From: Auanema rhodensis
Lineage: Eukaryota; Nematoda; Chromadorea; Rhabditida; Rhabditidae
DNA: 64,000 nucleotides
NCBI GenBank assembly: GCA_964057225.1
Contig: OZ059894.1
Span: forward strand, 18,382,476 to 18,446,475
Direction: 5' to 3'
Shown: positions 21,660-35,400 of the stretch, piece after piece
How positions within the stretch are numbered: the first letter of the stretch is position 1
Layout of the letters: each line of letters starts with the position of its first letter
Translations under genes and position numbers: made by a program
Notes under the pieces: generated by a model
What the model saw: only the letters and a program-made list of their open reading frames with translations
What the model was told of the DNA's origin: nothing
Database searches by the model: none

Positions 21660-24600
21660 TCCAAAAACATTTTGACAAAAATTTTTTCGAAAAATTTCAA
21701 AATAATTTAGCAAAAAGTAGATATTTTTAGATTCCTTTTTTTAAGGCAAAGACGATGGACAATGTTATTCAACGAAAAAATTAATTCTTCAGGGTGAAAA
21801 TCGAGGATATAAGTGTGAACTTATATCAGTTGATATCTCGGTGCATTTTTAAGCTAGCGCAAATCTGATAACACAGATCGACGCAGCTTAAAAATCCGCA
21901 TCGAATGCACTATACTATATTGAGAAACGCTTAATACAAAAATTAGTTATGATCGTTTGAAAAATGATGCATTAGTGTATGTTGAGTTTCCATGTACACT
22001 CAACATTGCTTCCAAAAACATTTTGACAAAAATTTTTTCGAAAAATTTCAAAATAATTTAGCAAAAAGTAGATGTTTTTAGATTCCTTTTTTCAAGGCAA
22101 AGACGATGGACAATGTTATTCAACGAAAAAATTAATTCTTCAGGGTGAAAATCGAGGATATAAGTGTGAACTTATATCAGTTGATATCTCGGTGCATTTT
22201 TAAGCTAGCGCAAATCTGATAACACAGATCGACGCAGCTTAAAAATCCGCATCGAATGCACTATACTACATTGAGAAACGCTTAATACAAAAATTAGTTA
22301 TGATCGTTTGAAAAATGATGCATTAGTGTATGTTGTGTTTCCATGTACACTCAACATTGCTTCCAAAAACATTTTGACAAAAATTTTTTCGAAAAATTTC
22401 AAAATAATTTAGCAAAAAGTAGATGTTTTTAGATTCCTTTTTTTAAGGCAAAGACGATGAACAATGTTATTCAACGAAAAAATTAATTCTTCAGGGTGAA
22501 AATCGAGGATATAAGTGTGAACTTATATCAGTTGATATCTCGGTGCATTTTTAAGCTAGCGCAAATCTGATAACACAGATCGACGCAGCTTAAAATTCCG
22601 CATCGAATGCACTATACTACATTGAGAAACGCTTAATACAAAAATTAGTTATGATCGTTTGAAAAATGATGCATTAGTGTATGTTGTGTTTCCATGTACA
22701 CTCAACATTGCTTCCAAAAACATTTTGACAAAAATTTTTTCGAAAAATTTCGAAATAATTTAGCAAAAAGTAGATGTTTTTAGATTCCTTTTTTTAAGGC
22801 AAAGACGATGGACAATGTTATTCAACGAAAAAATTAATTCTTCAGGGTGAAAATCGAGGATATAAGTGTGAACTTATATCAGTTGATATCTCGGTGCATT
22901 TTTAAGCTAGCGCAAATCTGTTAACACAGATCAACGCAGCTTAAAAATCCGCATCGAATGCACTATACTACATTGAGAGACGCTTAAAACAAAAATTAGT
23001 TATGATCGTTTGAAAAATGATGCATTAGTGTATGTTGAGTTTCCATGTACACTCAACATTGCTTCCAAAAACATTTTGACAAAAATTTTTTCGAAAAATT
23101 TCAAAATAATTTAGCAAAAAGTAGATGTTTTTAGATTCCTTTTTTCAAGGCAAAGACGATGGACAATGTTATTCAACGAAAAAATTAATTCTTCAGGGTG
23201 AAAATCGAAGATATAAGTGTGAACTTATATCAGTTGATATCTCGGTGCATTTTCAAGCTAGCGCAAATCTGATAACACAGATCGACGCAGCTTAAAAATC
23301 CGCATCGAATGCACTATACTATATTGAGAAACGCTTAAAACAAAAATTAGTTATGATCGTTTGAAAAATGATGCATTAGTGTATGTTGAGTTTCCATGTA
23401 CACTCAACATTGCTTCCAAAAACATTTTGACAAAAATTTTTTCGAAAAATTTCAAAATAATTTAGCAAAAAGTAGATGTTTTTAGATTCCTTTTTTCAAG
23501 GCAAAGACGATGGACAATGTTATTCAACGAAAAAATTAATTCTTCAGGGTGAAAATCGAAGATATAAGTGTGAACTTATATCAGTTGATATCTCGGTGCA
23601 TTTTCAAGCTAGCGCAAATCTGATAACACAGATCGACGCAGCTTAAAAATCCGCATCGAATGCACTATACTATATTGAGAAACGCTTAATACAAAAATTA
23701 GTTATGATCGTTTGAAAAATGATGCATTAGTGTATGTTGAGTTTCCATGTACACTCAACATTGCTTCCAAAAACATTTTGACAAAAATTTTTTCGAAAAA
23801 TTTCAAAATAATTTAGCAAAAAGTAGATGTTTTTAGATTCCTTTTTTCAAGGCAAAGACGATGGACAATGTTATTCAACGAAAAAATTAATTCTTCAGGG
23901 TGAAAATCGAGGATATAAGTGTGAACTTATATCAGTTGATATCTCGGTGCATTTTTAAGCTAGCGCGAATCTGATAACACAGATCGACGCAGCTTAAAAA
24001 TCCGCATCGAATGCACTATACTACATTGAGAAACGCTTAATACAAAAATTAGTTATGATCGTTTGAAAAATGATGCATTAGTGTATGTTGTGTTTCCATG
24101 TACACTCAACATTGCTTCCAAAAACATTTTGACAAAAATTTTTTCGAAAAATTTCAAAATAATTTAGCAAAAAGTAGATGTTTTTAGATTCCTTTTTTCA
24201 AGGCAAAGACGATGGACAATGTTATTCAACGAAAAAATTAATTCTTCAGGGTGAAAATCGAGGATATAAGTGTGAACTTATATCAGTTGATATCTCGGTG
24301 CATTTTTAAGCTAGCGCAAATCTGATAACACAGATCGACGCAGCTTAAAAATCCGCATCGAATGCACTATACTACATTGAGAAACGCTTAATACAAAAAT
24401 TAGTTATGATCGTTTGAAAAATGATGCATTAGTGTATGTTGTGTTTCCATGTACACTCAACATTGCTTCCAAAAACATTTTGACAAAAATTTTTTCGAAA
24501 AATTTCAAAATAATTTAGCAAAAAGTAGATGTTTTTAGATTCCTTTTTTTAAGGCAAAGACGATGAACAATGTTATTCAACGAAAAAATTAATTGTTCAG

Positions 24601-25169
24601 GGTGAAAATCGAGGATATAAGTGTGAACTTATATCAGTTGATATCTCGGTGCATTTTTAAGCTAGCGCAAATCTGATAACACAGATCGACGCAGCTTAAA
24701 AATCCGCATCGAATGCACTATACTACATTGAGAAACGCTTAATACAAAAATTAGTTATGATCGTTTGAAAAATGATGCATTAGTGTATGTTGTGTTTCCA
24801 TGTACACTCAACATTGCTTCCAAAAACATTTTGACAAAAATTTTTTCGAAAAATTTCGAAATAATTTAGCAAAAAGTAGATGTTTTTAGATTCCTTTTTT
24901 TAAGGCAAAGACGATGGACAATGTTATTCAACGAAAAAATTAATTCTTCAGGGTGAAAATCGAGGATATAAGTGTGAACTTATATCAGTTGATATCTCGG
25001 TGCATTTTTAAGCTAGCGCAAATCTGATAACACAGATCGACGCAGCTTAAAAATCCGCATCGAATGCACTATACTATATTGAGAAACGCTTAATACAAAA
25101 ATTAGTTATGATCGTTTGAAAAATGATGCATTAGTGTATGTTGAGTTTCCATGTACACTCAACATTGCT

Positions 25170-28100
25170 TCCAAAAACATTTTGACAAAAATTTTTTCGA
25201 AAAATTTCAAAATAATTTAGCAAAAAGTAGATGTTTTTAGATTCCTTTTTTCAAGGCAAAGACGATGGACAATGTTATTCAACGAAAAAATTAATTCTTC
25301 AGGGTGAAAATCGAGGATATATGTGTGAACTTATATCAGTTGATATCTCGGTGTATTTTTAAGCTAGCGCAAATCTGTTAACACAGATCAACGCAGCTTA
25401 AAAATCCGCATCGAATGCACTATACTACATTGAGAGACGCTTAAAACAAAAATTAGTTATGATCGTTTGAAAAATGATGCATTAGTGTATGTTGAGTTTC
25501 CATGTACACTCAACATTGCTTCCAAAAACATTTTGACAAAAATTTTTTCGAAAAATTTCAAAATAATTTAGCAAAAAGTAGATGTTTTTAGATTCCTTTT
25601 TTCAAGGCAAAGACGATGGACAATGTTATTCAACGAAAAAATTAATTCTTCAGGGTGAAAATCGAAGATATAAGTGTGAACTTATATCAGTTGATATCTC
25701 GGTGCATTTTCAAGCTAGCGCAAATCTGATAACACAGATCGACGCAGCTTAAAAATCCGCATCGAATGCACTATACTATATTGAGAAACGCTTAATACAA
25801 AAATTAGTTATGATCGTTTGAAAAATGATGCATTAGTGTATGTTGAGTTTCCATGTACACTCAACATTGCTTCCAAAAACATTTTGACAAAAATTTTTTC
25901 GAAAAATTTCAGAATAATTTAGCAAAAAGTAGATGTTTTTAGATTCCTTTTTTCAAGGCAAAGACGATGGACAATGTTATTCAACGAAAAAATTAATTCT
26001 TCAGGGTGAAAATCGAGGATATAAGTGTGAACTTATATCAGTTGATATCTCGGTGCATTTTTAAGCTAGCGCAAATCTGATAACACAGATCGACGCAGCT
26101 TAAAAATCCGCATCGAATGCACTATACTATATTGAGAAACGCTTAATACAAAAATTAGTTATGATCGTTTGAAAAATGATGCATTAGTGTATGTTGAGTT
26201 TCCATGTACACTCAACATTGCTTCCAAAAACATTTTGACAAAAATTTTTTCGAAAAATTTCAAAATAATTTAGCAAAAAGTAGATGTTTTTAGATTCCTT
26301 TTTTCAAGGCAAAGACGATGGACAATGTTATTCAACGAAAAAATTAATTCTTCAGGGTGAAAATCGAGGATATATGTGTGAACTTATATCAGTTGATATC
26401 TCGGTGTATTTTTAAGCTAGCGCAAATCTGTTAACACAGATCAACGCAGCTTAAAAATCCGCATCGAATGCACTATACTACATTGAGAGACGCTTAAAAC
26501 AAAAATTAGTTATGATCGTTTGAAAAATGATGCATTAGTGTATGTTGAGTTTCCATGTACACTCAACATTGCTTCCAAAAACATTTTGACAAAAATTTTT
26601 TCGAAAAATTTCAAAATAATTTAGCAAAAAGTAGATGTTTTTAGATTCCTTTTTTCAAGGCAAAGACGATGGACAATGTTATTCAACGAAAAAATTAATT
26701 CTTCAGGGTGAAAATCGAAGATATAAGTGTGAACTTATATCAGTTGATATCTCGGTGCATTTTCAAGCTAGCGCAAATCTGATAACACAGATCGACGCAG
26801 CTTAAAAATCCGCATCGAATGCACTATACTATATTGAGAAACGCTTAATACAAAAATTAGTTATGATCGTTTGAAAAATGATGCATTAGTGTATGTTGAG
26901 TTTCCATGTACACTCAACATTGCTTCCAAAAACATTTTGACAAAAATTTTTTCGAAAAATTTCAGAATAATTTAGCAAAAAGTAGATGTTTTTAGATTCC
27001 TTTTTTCAAGGCAAAGACGATGGACAATGTTATTCAACGAAAAAATTAATTCTTCAGGGTGAAAATCGAGGATATAAGTGTGAACTTATATCAGTTGATA
27101 TCTCGGTGCATTTTTAAGCTAGCGCAAATCTGATAACACAGATCGACGCAGCTTAAAAATCCGCATCGAATGCACTATACTATATTGAGAAACGCTTAAT
27201 ACAAAAATTAGTTATGATCGTTTGAAAAATGATGCATTAGTGTATGTTGAGTTTCCATGTACACTCAACATTGCTTCCAAAAACATTTTGACAAAAATTT
27301 TTTCGAAAAATTTCGAAATAATTTAGCAAAAAGTAGATGTTTTTAGATTCCTTTTTTTAAGGCAAAGACGATGGACAATGTTATTCAACGAAAAAATTAA
27401 TTCTTCAGGGTGAAAATCGAGGATATAAGTGTGAACTTATATCAGTTGATATCTCGGTGCATTTTTAAGCTAGCGCAAATCTGATAACACAGATCGACGC
27501 AGCTTAAAAATCCGCATCGAATGCACTATACTATATTGAGAAACGCTTAATACAAAAATTAGTTATGATCGTTTGAAAAATGATGCATTAGTGTATGTTG
27601 AGTTTCCATGTACACTCAACATTGCTTCCAAAAACATTTTGACAAAAATTTTTTCGAAAAATTTCAAAATAATTTAGCAAAAAGTAGATGTTTTTAGATT
27701 CCTTTTTTCAAGGCAAAGACGATGGACAATGTTATTCAACGAAAAAATTAATTCTTCAGGGTGAAAATCGAAGATATAAGTGTGAACTTATATCAGTTGA
27801 TATCTCGGTGCATTTTCAAGCTAGCGCAAATCTGATAACACAGATCGACGCAGCTTAAAAATCCGCATCGAATGCACTATACTATATTGAGAAACGCTTA
27901 ATACAAAAATTAGTTATGATCGTTTGAAAAATGATGCATTAGTGTATGTTGAGTTTCCATGTACACTCAACATTGCTTCCAAAAACATTTTGACAAAAAT
28001 TTTTTCGAAAAATTTCAGAATAATTTAGCAAAAAGTAGATGTTTTTAGATTCCTTTTTTCAAGGCAAAGACGATGGACAATGTTATTCAACGAAAAAATT

Positions 28101-28328
28101 AATTCTTCAGGGTGAAAATCGAGGATATAAGTGTGAACTTATATCAGTTGATATCTCGGTGCATTTTTAAGCTAGCGCGAATCTGATAACACAGATCGAC
28201 GCAGCTTAAAAATCCGCATCGAATGCACTATACTACATTGAGAAACGCTTAATACAAAAATTAGTTATGATCGTTTGAAAAATGATGCATTAGTGTATGT
28301 TGTGTTTCCATGTACACTCAACATTGCT
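25170..28328. repeat. 1053-bp trimer HOR, three copies (third partly replaced)
   Basis: Copies start at 25170, 26223 and 27276. The order is a unit with gatatatgtg and gagagacgc, a unit with gaagatata plus tttcaagct, and a unit with ttcagaataa. Tags are exactly 1053 bp apart (25321/26374 and 25664/26717/27770). In the third copy the first unit is replaced by a ttcgaaataa / ctttttttaagg type, and the last one carries gcgcgaat. Confidence 0.9.
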
Positions 28329-29007
28329 TCCAAAAACATTTTGACAAAAATTTTTTCGAAAAATTTCAAAATAATTTAGCAAAAAGTAGATGTTTTTAGA
28401 TTCCTTTTTTTAAGGCAAAGACGATGGACAATGTTATTCAACAAAAAAATTAATTCTTCAGGGTGAAAATCGAGGATATAAGTGTGAACTTATATCAGTT
28501 GATATCTCGGTGCATTTTTAAGCTAGCGCAAATCTGATAACACAGATCAACGCAGCTTAAAAATCCGCATCGAATGCACTATACTACATTGAGAAACGCT
28601 CAAAACAAAAATTAGTTATGATCGTTTGAAAAATGATGCATTAGTGTATGTTGAGTTTCCATGTACACTCAACATTGCTTCCAAAAACATTTTGACAAAA
28701 ATTTTTTCGAAAAATTTCAAAATAATATAGCAAAAAGTAGATGTTTTTAGATTCCTTTTTTCAAGGCAAAGACGATGGACAATGTTATTCAACGAAAAAA
28801 TTAATTCTTCAGGGTGAAAATCGAGGATATAAGTGTGAACTTATATCAGTTGATATCTCGGTGCATTTTTAAGCTAGCGCAAATCTGATAACACAGATCG
28901 ACGCAGCTTAAAAATCCGCATCGAATGCACTATACTACATTGAGAAACGCTTAATACAAAAATTAGTTATGATCGTTTGAAACATGATGCATTGCTTCAA
29001 CATTGCT

Positions 29008-29098
29008 TCCAAAAACATTTTGACAAAAATTTTTTCGAAAAATTTCAAAATAATTTAGCAAAAAGTAGATGTTTTTGATGCATTGCTTCAACATTGCT
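29008..29098. repeat. 91-bp mini-unit 11
   Basis: First mini-unit after the gap of about 9.4 kb. It is 8787 bp before its block B counterpart at 37795. Confidence 0.95.
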
Positions 29099-30128
29099 TC
29101 CAAAAACATTTTGACAAAAATTTTTTCGAAAAATTTCAAAATAATTTAGCAAAAAGTAGATGTTTTTAGATTCCTTTTTTCAAGGCAAAGACGATGGACA
29201 ATGTTATTCAACGAAAAAATTAATTCTTCAGGGTGAAAATCGAGGATATAAGTGTGAACTTATATCAGTTGATATCTCGGTGCATTTTTAAGCTAGCGCA
29301 AATCTGATAACACAGATCGACGCAGCTTAAAAATCCGCATCGAATGCACTATACTACATTGAGAAACGCTTAATACAAAAATTAGTTATGATCGTTTGAA
29401 AAATGATGCATTAGTGTATGTTGAGTTTCCATGTACACTCAACATTGCTTCCAAAAACATTTTGACAAAAATTTTTTCGAAAAATTTCAAAATAATTAAG
29501 CAAAAAGTAGATGTTTTTAGATTCCTTTTTTCAAGGCAAAGACGATGGACAATGTTATTCAACGAAAAAATTAATTCTTCAGGGTGAAAATCGAGGATAT
29601 AAGTGTGAACTTATATCAGTTGATATCTCGGTGCATTTTTAAGCTAGCGCAAATCTGATAACACAGATCAACGCAGCTTAAAAATCCGCATCGAATGCAC
29701 TATACTACATTGAGAAACGCTCAAAACAAAAATTAGTTATGATCGTTTGAAAAATGATGCATTAGTGTATGTTGAGTTTCCATGTACACTCAACATTGCT
29801 TCCAAAAACATTTTGACAAAAATTTTTTCGAAAAATTTCAAAATAATATAGCAAAAAGTAGATGTTTTTAGATTCCTTTTTTCAAGGCAAAGACGATGGA
29901 CAATGTTATTCAACGAAAAAATTAATTCTTCAGGGTGAAAATCGAGGATATAAGTGTGAACTTATATCAGTTGATATCTCGGTGCATTTTTAAGCTAGCG
30001 CAAATCTGATAACACAGATCGACGCAGCTTAAAAATCCGCATCGAATGCACTATACTACATTGAGAAACGCTTAATACAAAAATTAGTTATGATCGTTTG
30101 AAACATGATGCATTGCTTCAACATTGCT

Positions 30129-30219
30129 TCCAAAAACATTTTGACAAAAATTTTTTCGAAAAATTTCAAAATAATTTAGCAAAAAGTAGATGTTTTTGAT
30201 GCATTGCTTCAACATTGCT
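30129..30219. repeat. 91-bp mini-unit 12
   Basis: It is 1121 bp after mini-unit 11, as part of the second HOR copy. Confidence 0.95.
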
Positions 30220-31249
30220 TCCAAAAACATTTTGACAAAAATTTTTTCGAAAAATTTCAAAATAATTTAGCAAAAAGTAGATGTTTTTAGATTCCTTTTT
30301 TCAAGGCAAAGACGATGGACAATGTTATTCAACGAAAAAATTAATTCTTCAGGGTGAAAATCGAGGATATAAGTGTGAACTTATATCAGTTGATATCTCG
30401 GTGCATTTTTAAGCTAGCGCAAATCTGATAACACAGATCGACGCAGCTTAAAAATCCGCATCGAATGCACTATACTACATTGAGAAACGCTTAATACAAA
30501 AATTAGTTATGATCGTTTGAAAAATGATGCATTAGTGTATGTTGAGTTTCCATGTACACTCAACATTGCTTCCAAAAACATTTTGACAAAAATTTTTTCG
30601 AAAAATTTCAAAATAATTAAGCAAAAAGTAGATGTTTTTAGATTCCTTTTTTCAAGGCAAAGACGATGGACAATGTTATTCAACGAAAAAATTAATTCTT
30701 CAGGGTGAAAATCGAGGATATAAGTGTGAACTTATATCAGTTGATATCTCGGTGCATTTTTAAGCTAGCGCAAATCTGATAACACAGATCGACGCAGCTT
30801 AAAAATCCGCATCGAATGCACTATACTACATTGAGAAACGCTTAATACAAAAATTAGTTATGATCGTTTGAAAAATGATGCATTAGTGTATGTTGAGTTT
30901 CCATGTACACTCAACATTGCTTCCAAAAACATTTTGACAAAAATTTTTTCGAAAAATTTCAAAATAATTTAGCAAAAAGTAGATGTTTTTAGATTCCTTT
31001 TTTTAAGGCAAAGACGATGGACAATGTTATTCAACAAAAAAATTAATTCTTCAGGGTGAAAATCGAGGATATAAGTGTGAACTTATATCAGTTGATATCT
31101 CGGTGCATTTTTAAGCTAGCGCAAATCTGATAACACAGATCAACGCAGCTTAAAAATCCGCATCGAATGCACTATACTACATTGAGAAACGCTTAATACA
31201 AAAATTAGTTATGATCGTTTGAAACATGATGCATTGCTTCAACATTGCT

Positions 31250-31340
31250 TCCAAAAACATTTTGACAAAAATTTTTTCGAAAAATTTCAAAATAATTTAG
31301 CAAAAAGTAGATGTTTTTGATGCATTGCTTCAACATTGCT
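31250..31340. repeat. 91-bp mini-unit 13
   Basis: In the first copy of the second 770-bp HOR. Confidence 0.95.
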
Positions 31341-32019
31341 TCCAAAAACATTTTGACAAAAATTTTTTCGAAAAATTTCAAAATAATTTAGCAAAAAGTA
31401 GATGTTTTTAGATTCCTTTTTTCAAGGCAAAGACGATGGACAATGTTATTCAACGAAAAAATTAATTCTTCAGGGTGAAAATCGAGGATATAAGTGTGAA
31501 CTTATATCAGTTGATATCTCGGTGCATTTTTAAGCTAGCGCAAATCTGATAACACAGATCGACGCAGCTTAAAAATCCGCATCGAATGCACTATACTACA
31601 TTGAGAAACGCTTAATACAAAAATTAGTTATGATCGTTTGAAAAATGATGCATTAGTGTATGTTGAGTTTCCATGTACACTCAACATTGCTTCCAAAAAC
31701 ATTTTGACAAAAATTTTTTCGAAAAATTTCAAAATAATTTAGCAAAAAGTAGATGTTTTTAGATTCCTTTTTTTAAGGCAAAGACGATGGACAATGTTAT
31801 TCAACAAAAAAATTAATTCTTCAGGGTGAAAATCGAGGATATAAGTGTGAACTTATATCAGTTGATATCTCGGTGCATTTTTAAGCTAGCGCAAATCTGA
31901 TAACACAGATCAACGCAGCTTAAAAATCCGCATCGAATGCACTATACTACATTGAGAAACGCTTAATACAAAAATTAGTTATGATCGTTTGAAACATGAT
32001 GCATTGCTTCAACATTGCT

Positions 32020-32110
32020 TCCAAAAACATTTTGACAAAAATTTTTTCGAAAAATTTCAAAATAATTTAGCAAAAAGTAGATGTTTTTGATGCATTGCTT
32101 CAACATTGCT
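32020..32110. repeat. 91-bp mini-unit 14
   Basis: It is 770 bp after mini-unit 13 and corresponds to the single mini-unit at 38916 in block B (offset 6896). Confidence 0.95.
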
Positions 32111-32461
32111 TCCAAAAACATTTTGACAAAAATTTTTTCGAAAAATTTCAAAATAATTTAGCAAAAAGTAGATGTTTTTAGATTCCTTTTTTCAAGGCAA
32201 AGACGATGGACAATGTTATTCAACGAAAAAATTAATTCTTCAGGGTGAAAATCGAGGATATAAGTGTGAACTTATATCAGTTGATATCTCGGTGCATTTT
32301 TAAGCTAGCGCAAATCTGATAACACAGATCGACGCAGCTTAAAAATCCGCATCGAATGCACTATACTACATTGAGAAACGCTTAATACAAAAATTAGTTA
32401 TGATCGTTTGAAAAATGATGCATTAGTGTATGTTGAGTTTCCATGTACACTCAACATTGCT

Positions 32462-35400
32462 TCCAAAAACATTTTGACAAAAATTTTTTCGAAAAATTTC
32501 AAAATAATTTAGCAAAAAGTAGATGTTTTTAGATTCCTTTTTTCAAGGCAAAGACGATGGACAATGTTATTCAACGAAAAAATTAATTCTTCAGGGTGAA
32601 AATCGAGGATATAAGTGTGAACTTATATCAGTTGATATCTCGGTGCATTTTTAAGCTAGCGCAAATCTGTTAACACAGATCAACGCAGCTTAAAAATCCG
32701 CATCGAATGCACTATACTACATTGAAAAACGCTTAATACAAAAATTAGTTATGATCGTTTGAAAAATGATGCATTAGTGTATGTTGAGTTTCCATGTACA
32801 CTCAACATTGCTTCCAAAAACATTTTGACAAAACTTTTTTCGAAAAATTTCAAAATAATTTAGCAAAAAGTAGATGTTTTTAGATTCCTTTTTTCAAGGC
32901 AAAGACGATGGACAATGTTATTCAACGAAAAAATTAATTCTTCAGGGTGAAAATCGAGGATATAAGTGTGAACTTATATCAGTTGATATCTCGGTGCATT
33001 TTCAAGCTAGCGCAAATCTGATAACACAGATCGACGCAGCTTAAAAATCCGCATCGAATGCACTATACTACATTGAGAAACGCTTAAAACAAAAATTAGT
33101 TATGATCGTTTGAAAAATGATGCATTAGTGTATGTTGAGTTTCCATGTACACTCAACATTGCTTTCAAAAACATTTTGACAAAAATTTTTTCAAAAAATT
33201 TCAAGATAATTTAGCAAAAAGTAGATGTTTTTAGATTTCTTTTTTCAAGGCAAAGACGATGGACAATGTTATTCAAGGAAAAAATTAATTCTTCAGGGTG
33301 AAAATCGAGGATATAAGTGTAAACTTATATCAGTTGATATCTCGGTGCATTTTTAAGCTAGCGCAAATCTGATAACACAGATCGACGCAGCTTAAAAATC
33401 CGCATCGCATGCACTATACTACATTGAGAAACGCTTAATACAAAAATTAGTTATGATCGTTTGAAAAATGATGCATTAGTGTATGTTGTGTTTCCATGTA
33501 CACTCAACATTGCTTCCAAAAACATTTTGACAAAAATTTTTTCAAAAAATTTGAAGATAATTTAGCAAAAAGTAGATGTTTTTAGATTCCTTTTTTCAAG
33601 GCAAAGACGATGGACAATGTTATTCAACGAAAAAATTAATTCTTCAGGGTGAAAATCGAGGATATAAGTGTAAACTTATATCAGTTGATATCTCGGTGCA
33701 TTTTTAAGCTAGCGCAAATCTGATAACACAGATCGACGCAGCTTAAAAATCCGCATCGCATGCACTATACTACATTGAGAAACGCTTAATACAAAAATTA
33801 GTTATGATCGTTTGAAAAATGATGCATTAGTGTATGTTGTGTTTCCATGTACACTCAACATTGCTTCCAAAAACATTTTGACAAAAATTTTTTCGAAAAA
33901 TTTCAAAATAATTTAGCAAAAAGTAGATGTTTTTAGATTCCTTTTTTTAAGGCAAAGACGATGGACAATGTTATTCAACGAAAAAATTAATTCTTCAGGG
34001 TGAAAATCGAGGATATAAGTGTGAACTTATATCAGTTGATATCTCGGTGCATTTTTAAGCTAGCGCAAATCTGATAACACAGATCGACGCAGCTTAAAAA
34101 GCCGCATCGAATGCACTATACTATATTGAGAAACGCTTAATACAAAAATTAGTTATGATCGTTTGAAAAATGATGCATTAGTGTATGTTGTGTTTCCATG
34201 TACACTCAACATTGCTTCCAAAAACATTTTGACAAAAATTTTTTCAAAAAATTTCAAGATAATTTAGCAAAAAGTAGATGTTTTTAGATTCCTTTTTTCA
34301 AGGCAAAGACGATGGACAATGTTATTCAACGAAAAAATTAATTCTTCAGGGTGAAAATCGAGGATATAAGTGTAAACTTATATCAGTTGATATCTCGGTG
34401 CATTTTTAAGCTAGCGCAAATCTGATAACACAGATCGACGCAGCTTAAAAATCCGCATCGCATGCACTATACTACATTGAGAAACGCTTAATACAAAAAT
34501 TAGTTATGATCGTTTGAAAAATGATGCATTAGTGTATGTTGAGTTTCCATGTACACTCAACATTGCTTCCAAAAACATTTTGACAAAAATTTTTTCAAAA
34601 AATTTCAAGATAATTTAGCAAAAAGTAGATGTTTTTAGATTTCTTTTTTCAAGGCAAAGACGATGGACAATGTTATTCAAGGAAAAAATTAATTCTTCAG
34701 GGTGAAAATCGAGGATATAAGTGTAAACTTATATCAGTTGATATCTCGGTGCATTTTTAAGCTAGCGCAAATCTGATAACACAGATCGACGCAGCTTAAA
34801 AATCCGCATCGCATGCACTATACTACATTGAGAAACGCTTAATACAAAAATTAGTTATGATCGTTTGAAAAATGATGCATTAGTGTATGTTGTGTTTCCA
34901 TGTACACTCAACATTGCTTCCAAAAACATTTTGACAAAAATTTTTTCAAAAAATTTCAAGATAATTTAGCAAAAAGTAGATGTTTTTAGATTCCTTTTTT
35001 CAAGGCAAAGACGATGGACAATGTTATTCAACGAAAAAATTAATTCTTCAGGGTGAAAATCGAGGATATAAGTGTAAACTTATATCAGTTGATATCTCGG
35101 TGCATTTTTAAGCTAGCGCAAATCTGATAACACAGATCGACGCAGCTTAAAAATCCGCATCGCATGCACTATACTACATTGAGAAACGCTTAATACAAAA
35201 ATTAGTTATGATCGTTTGAAAAATGATGCATTAGTGTATGTTGTGTTTCCATGTACACTCAACATTGCTTCCAAAAACATTTTGACAAAAATTTTTTCGA
35301 AAAATTTCAAAATAATTTAGCAAAAAGTAGATGTTTTTAGATTCCTTTTTTTAAGGCAAAGACGATGGACAATGTTATTCAACGAAAAAATTAATTCTTC

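Larger units (their letters stand above)
19554..28679. repeat. Region 3: constant-length 351-bp array, gttgtg / tttcaagct / tatattgag lineages
   Basis: There are 26 consecutive units with exactly 351-bp spacing (19554 to 28680). Variants that are rare or absent upstream become common: gttgtgtttcc, cattttcaagct, actatattgag, ttcgaaataa, ttcagaataa, gcgcgaat and cgatgaacaa. The rare cgatgaac change at 22460 and 24566 is 2106 bp apart, pointing to a hexamer duplication. gagagacgc at 22975 and 25432 is 2457 bp (seven units) apart, so one unit was gained or lost between them. Confidence 0.9.
28680..30921. repeat. 1121-bp HOR, two copies (28680-29800, 29801-30921)
   Basis: Each copy is 328 + 91 + 351 + 351 bp. 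The short unit has the rare aataatatagc and the last unit the rare aataattaagc; all these tags recur 1121 bp apart. The matching single copy in block B is 37467-38587, where the short unit has ttagtttcc instead of aataatatagc. Confidence 0.92.
30922..32461. repeat. 770-bp HOR, two copies (30922-31691, 31692-32461)
   Basis: Each copy is a 328-bp unit with ctttttttaagg, caacaaaaaaatt and gaaacatg, then a 91-bp mini-unit, then a plain 351-bp unit. The length matches the 9465-11004 HOR, but the variants show an independent amplification. Confidence 0.92.
27978..33514. repeat. Block A, long paralogue of 36765-40410
   Basis: The order of unit types from ttcagaataa/gcgcgaat at the start to the gatttct / ttcaaggaaaaaatt unit at the end matches block B. 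The offset is 8787 bp on the left side and 6896 bp on the right. The difference of 1891 bp equals one 1121-bp plus one 770-bp tandem duplication present here and single in block B. Confidence 0.88.
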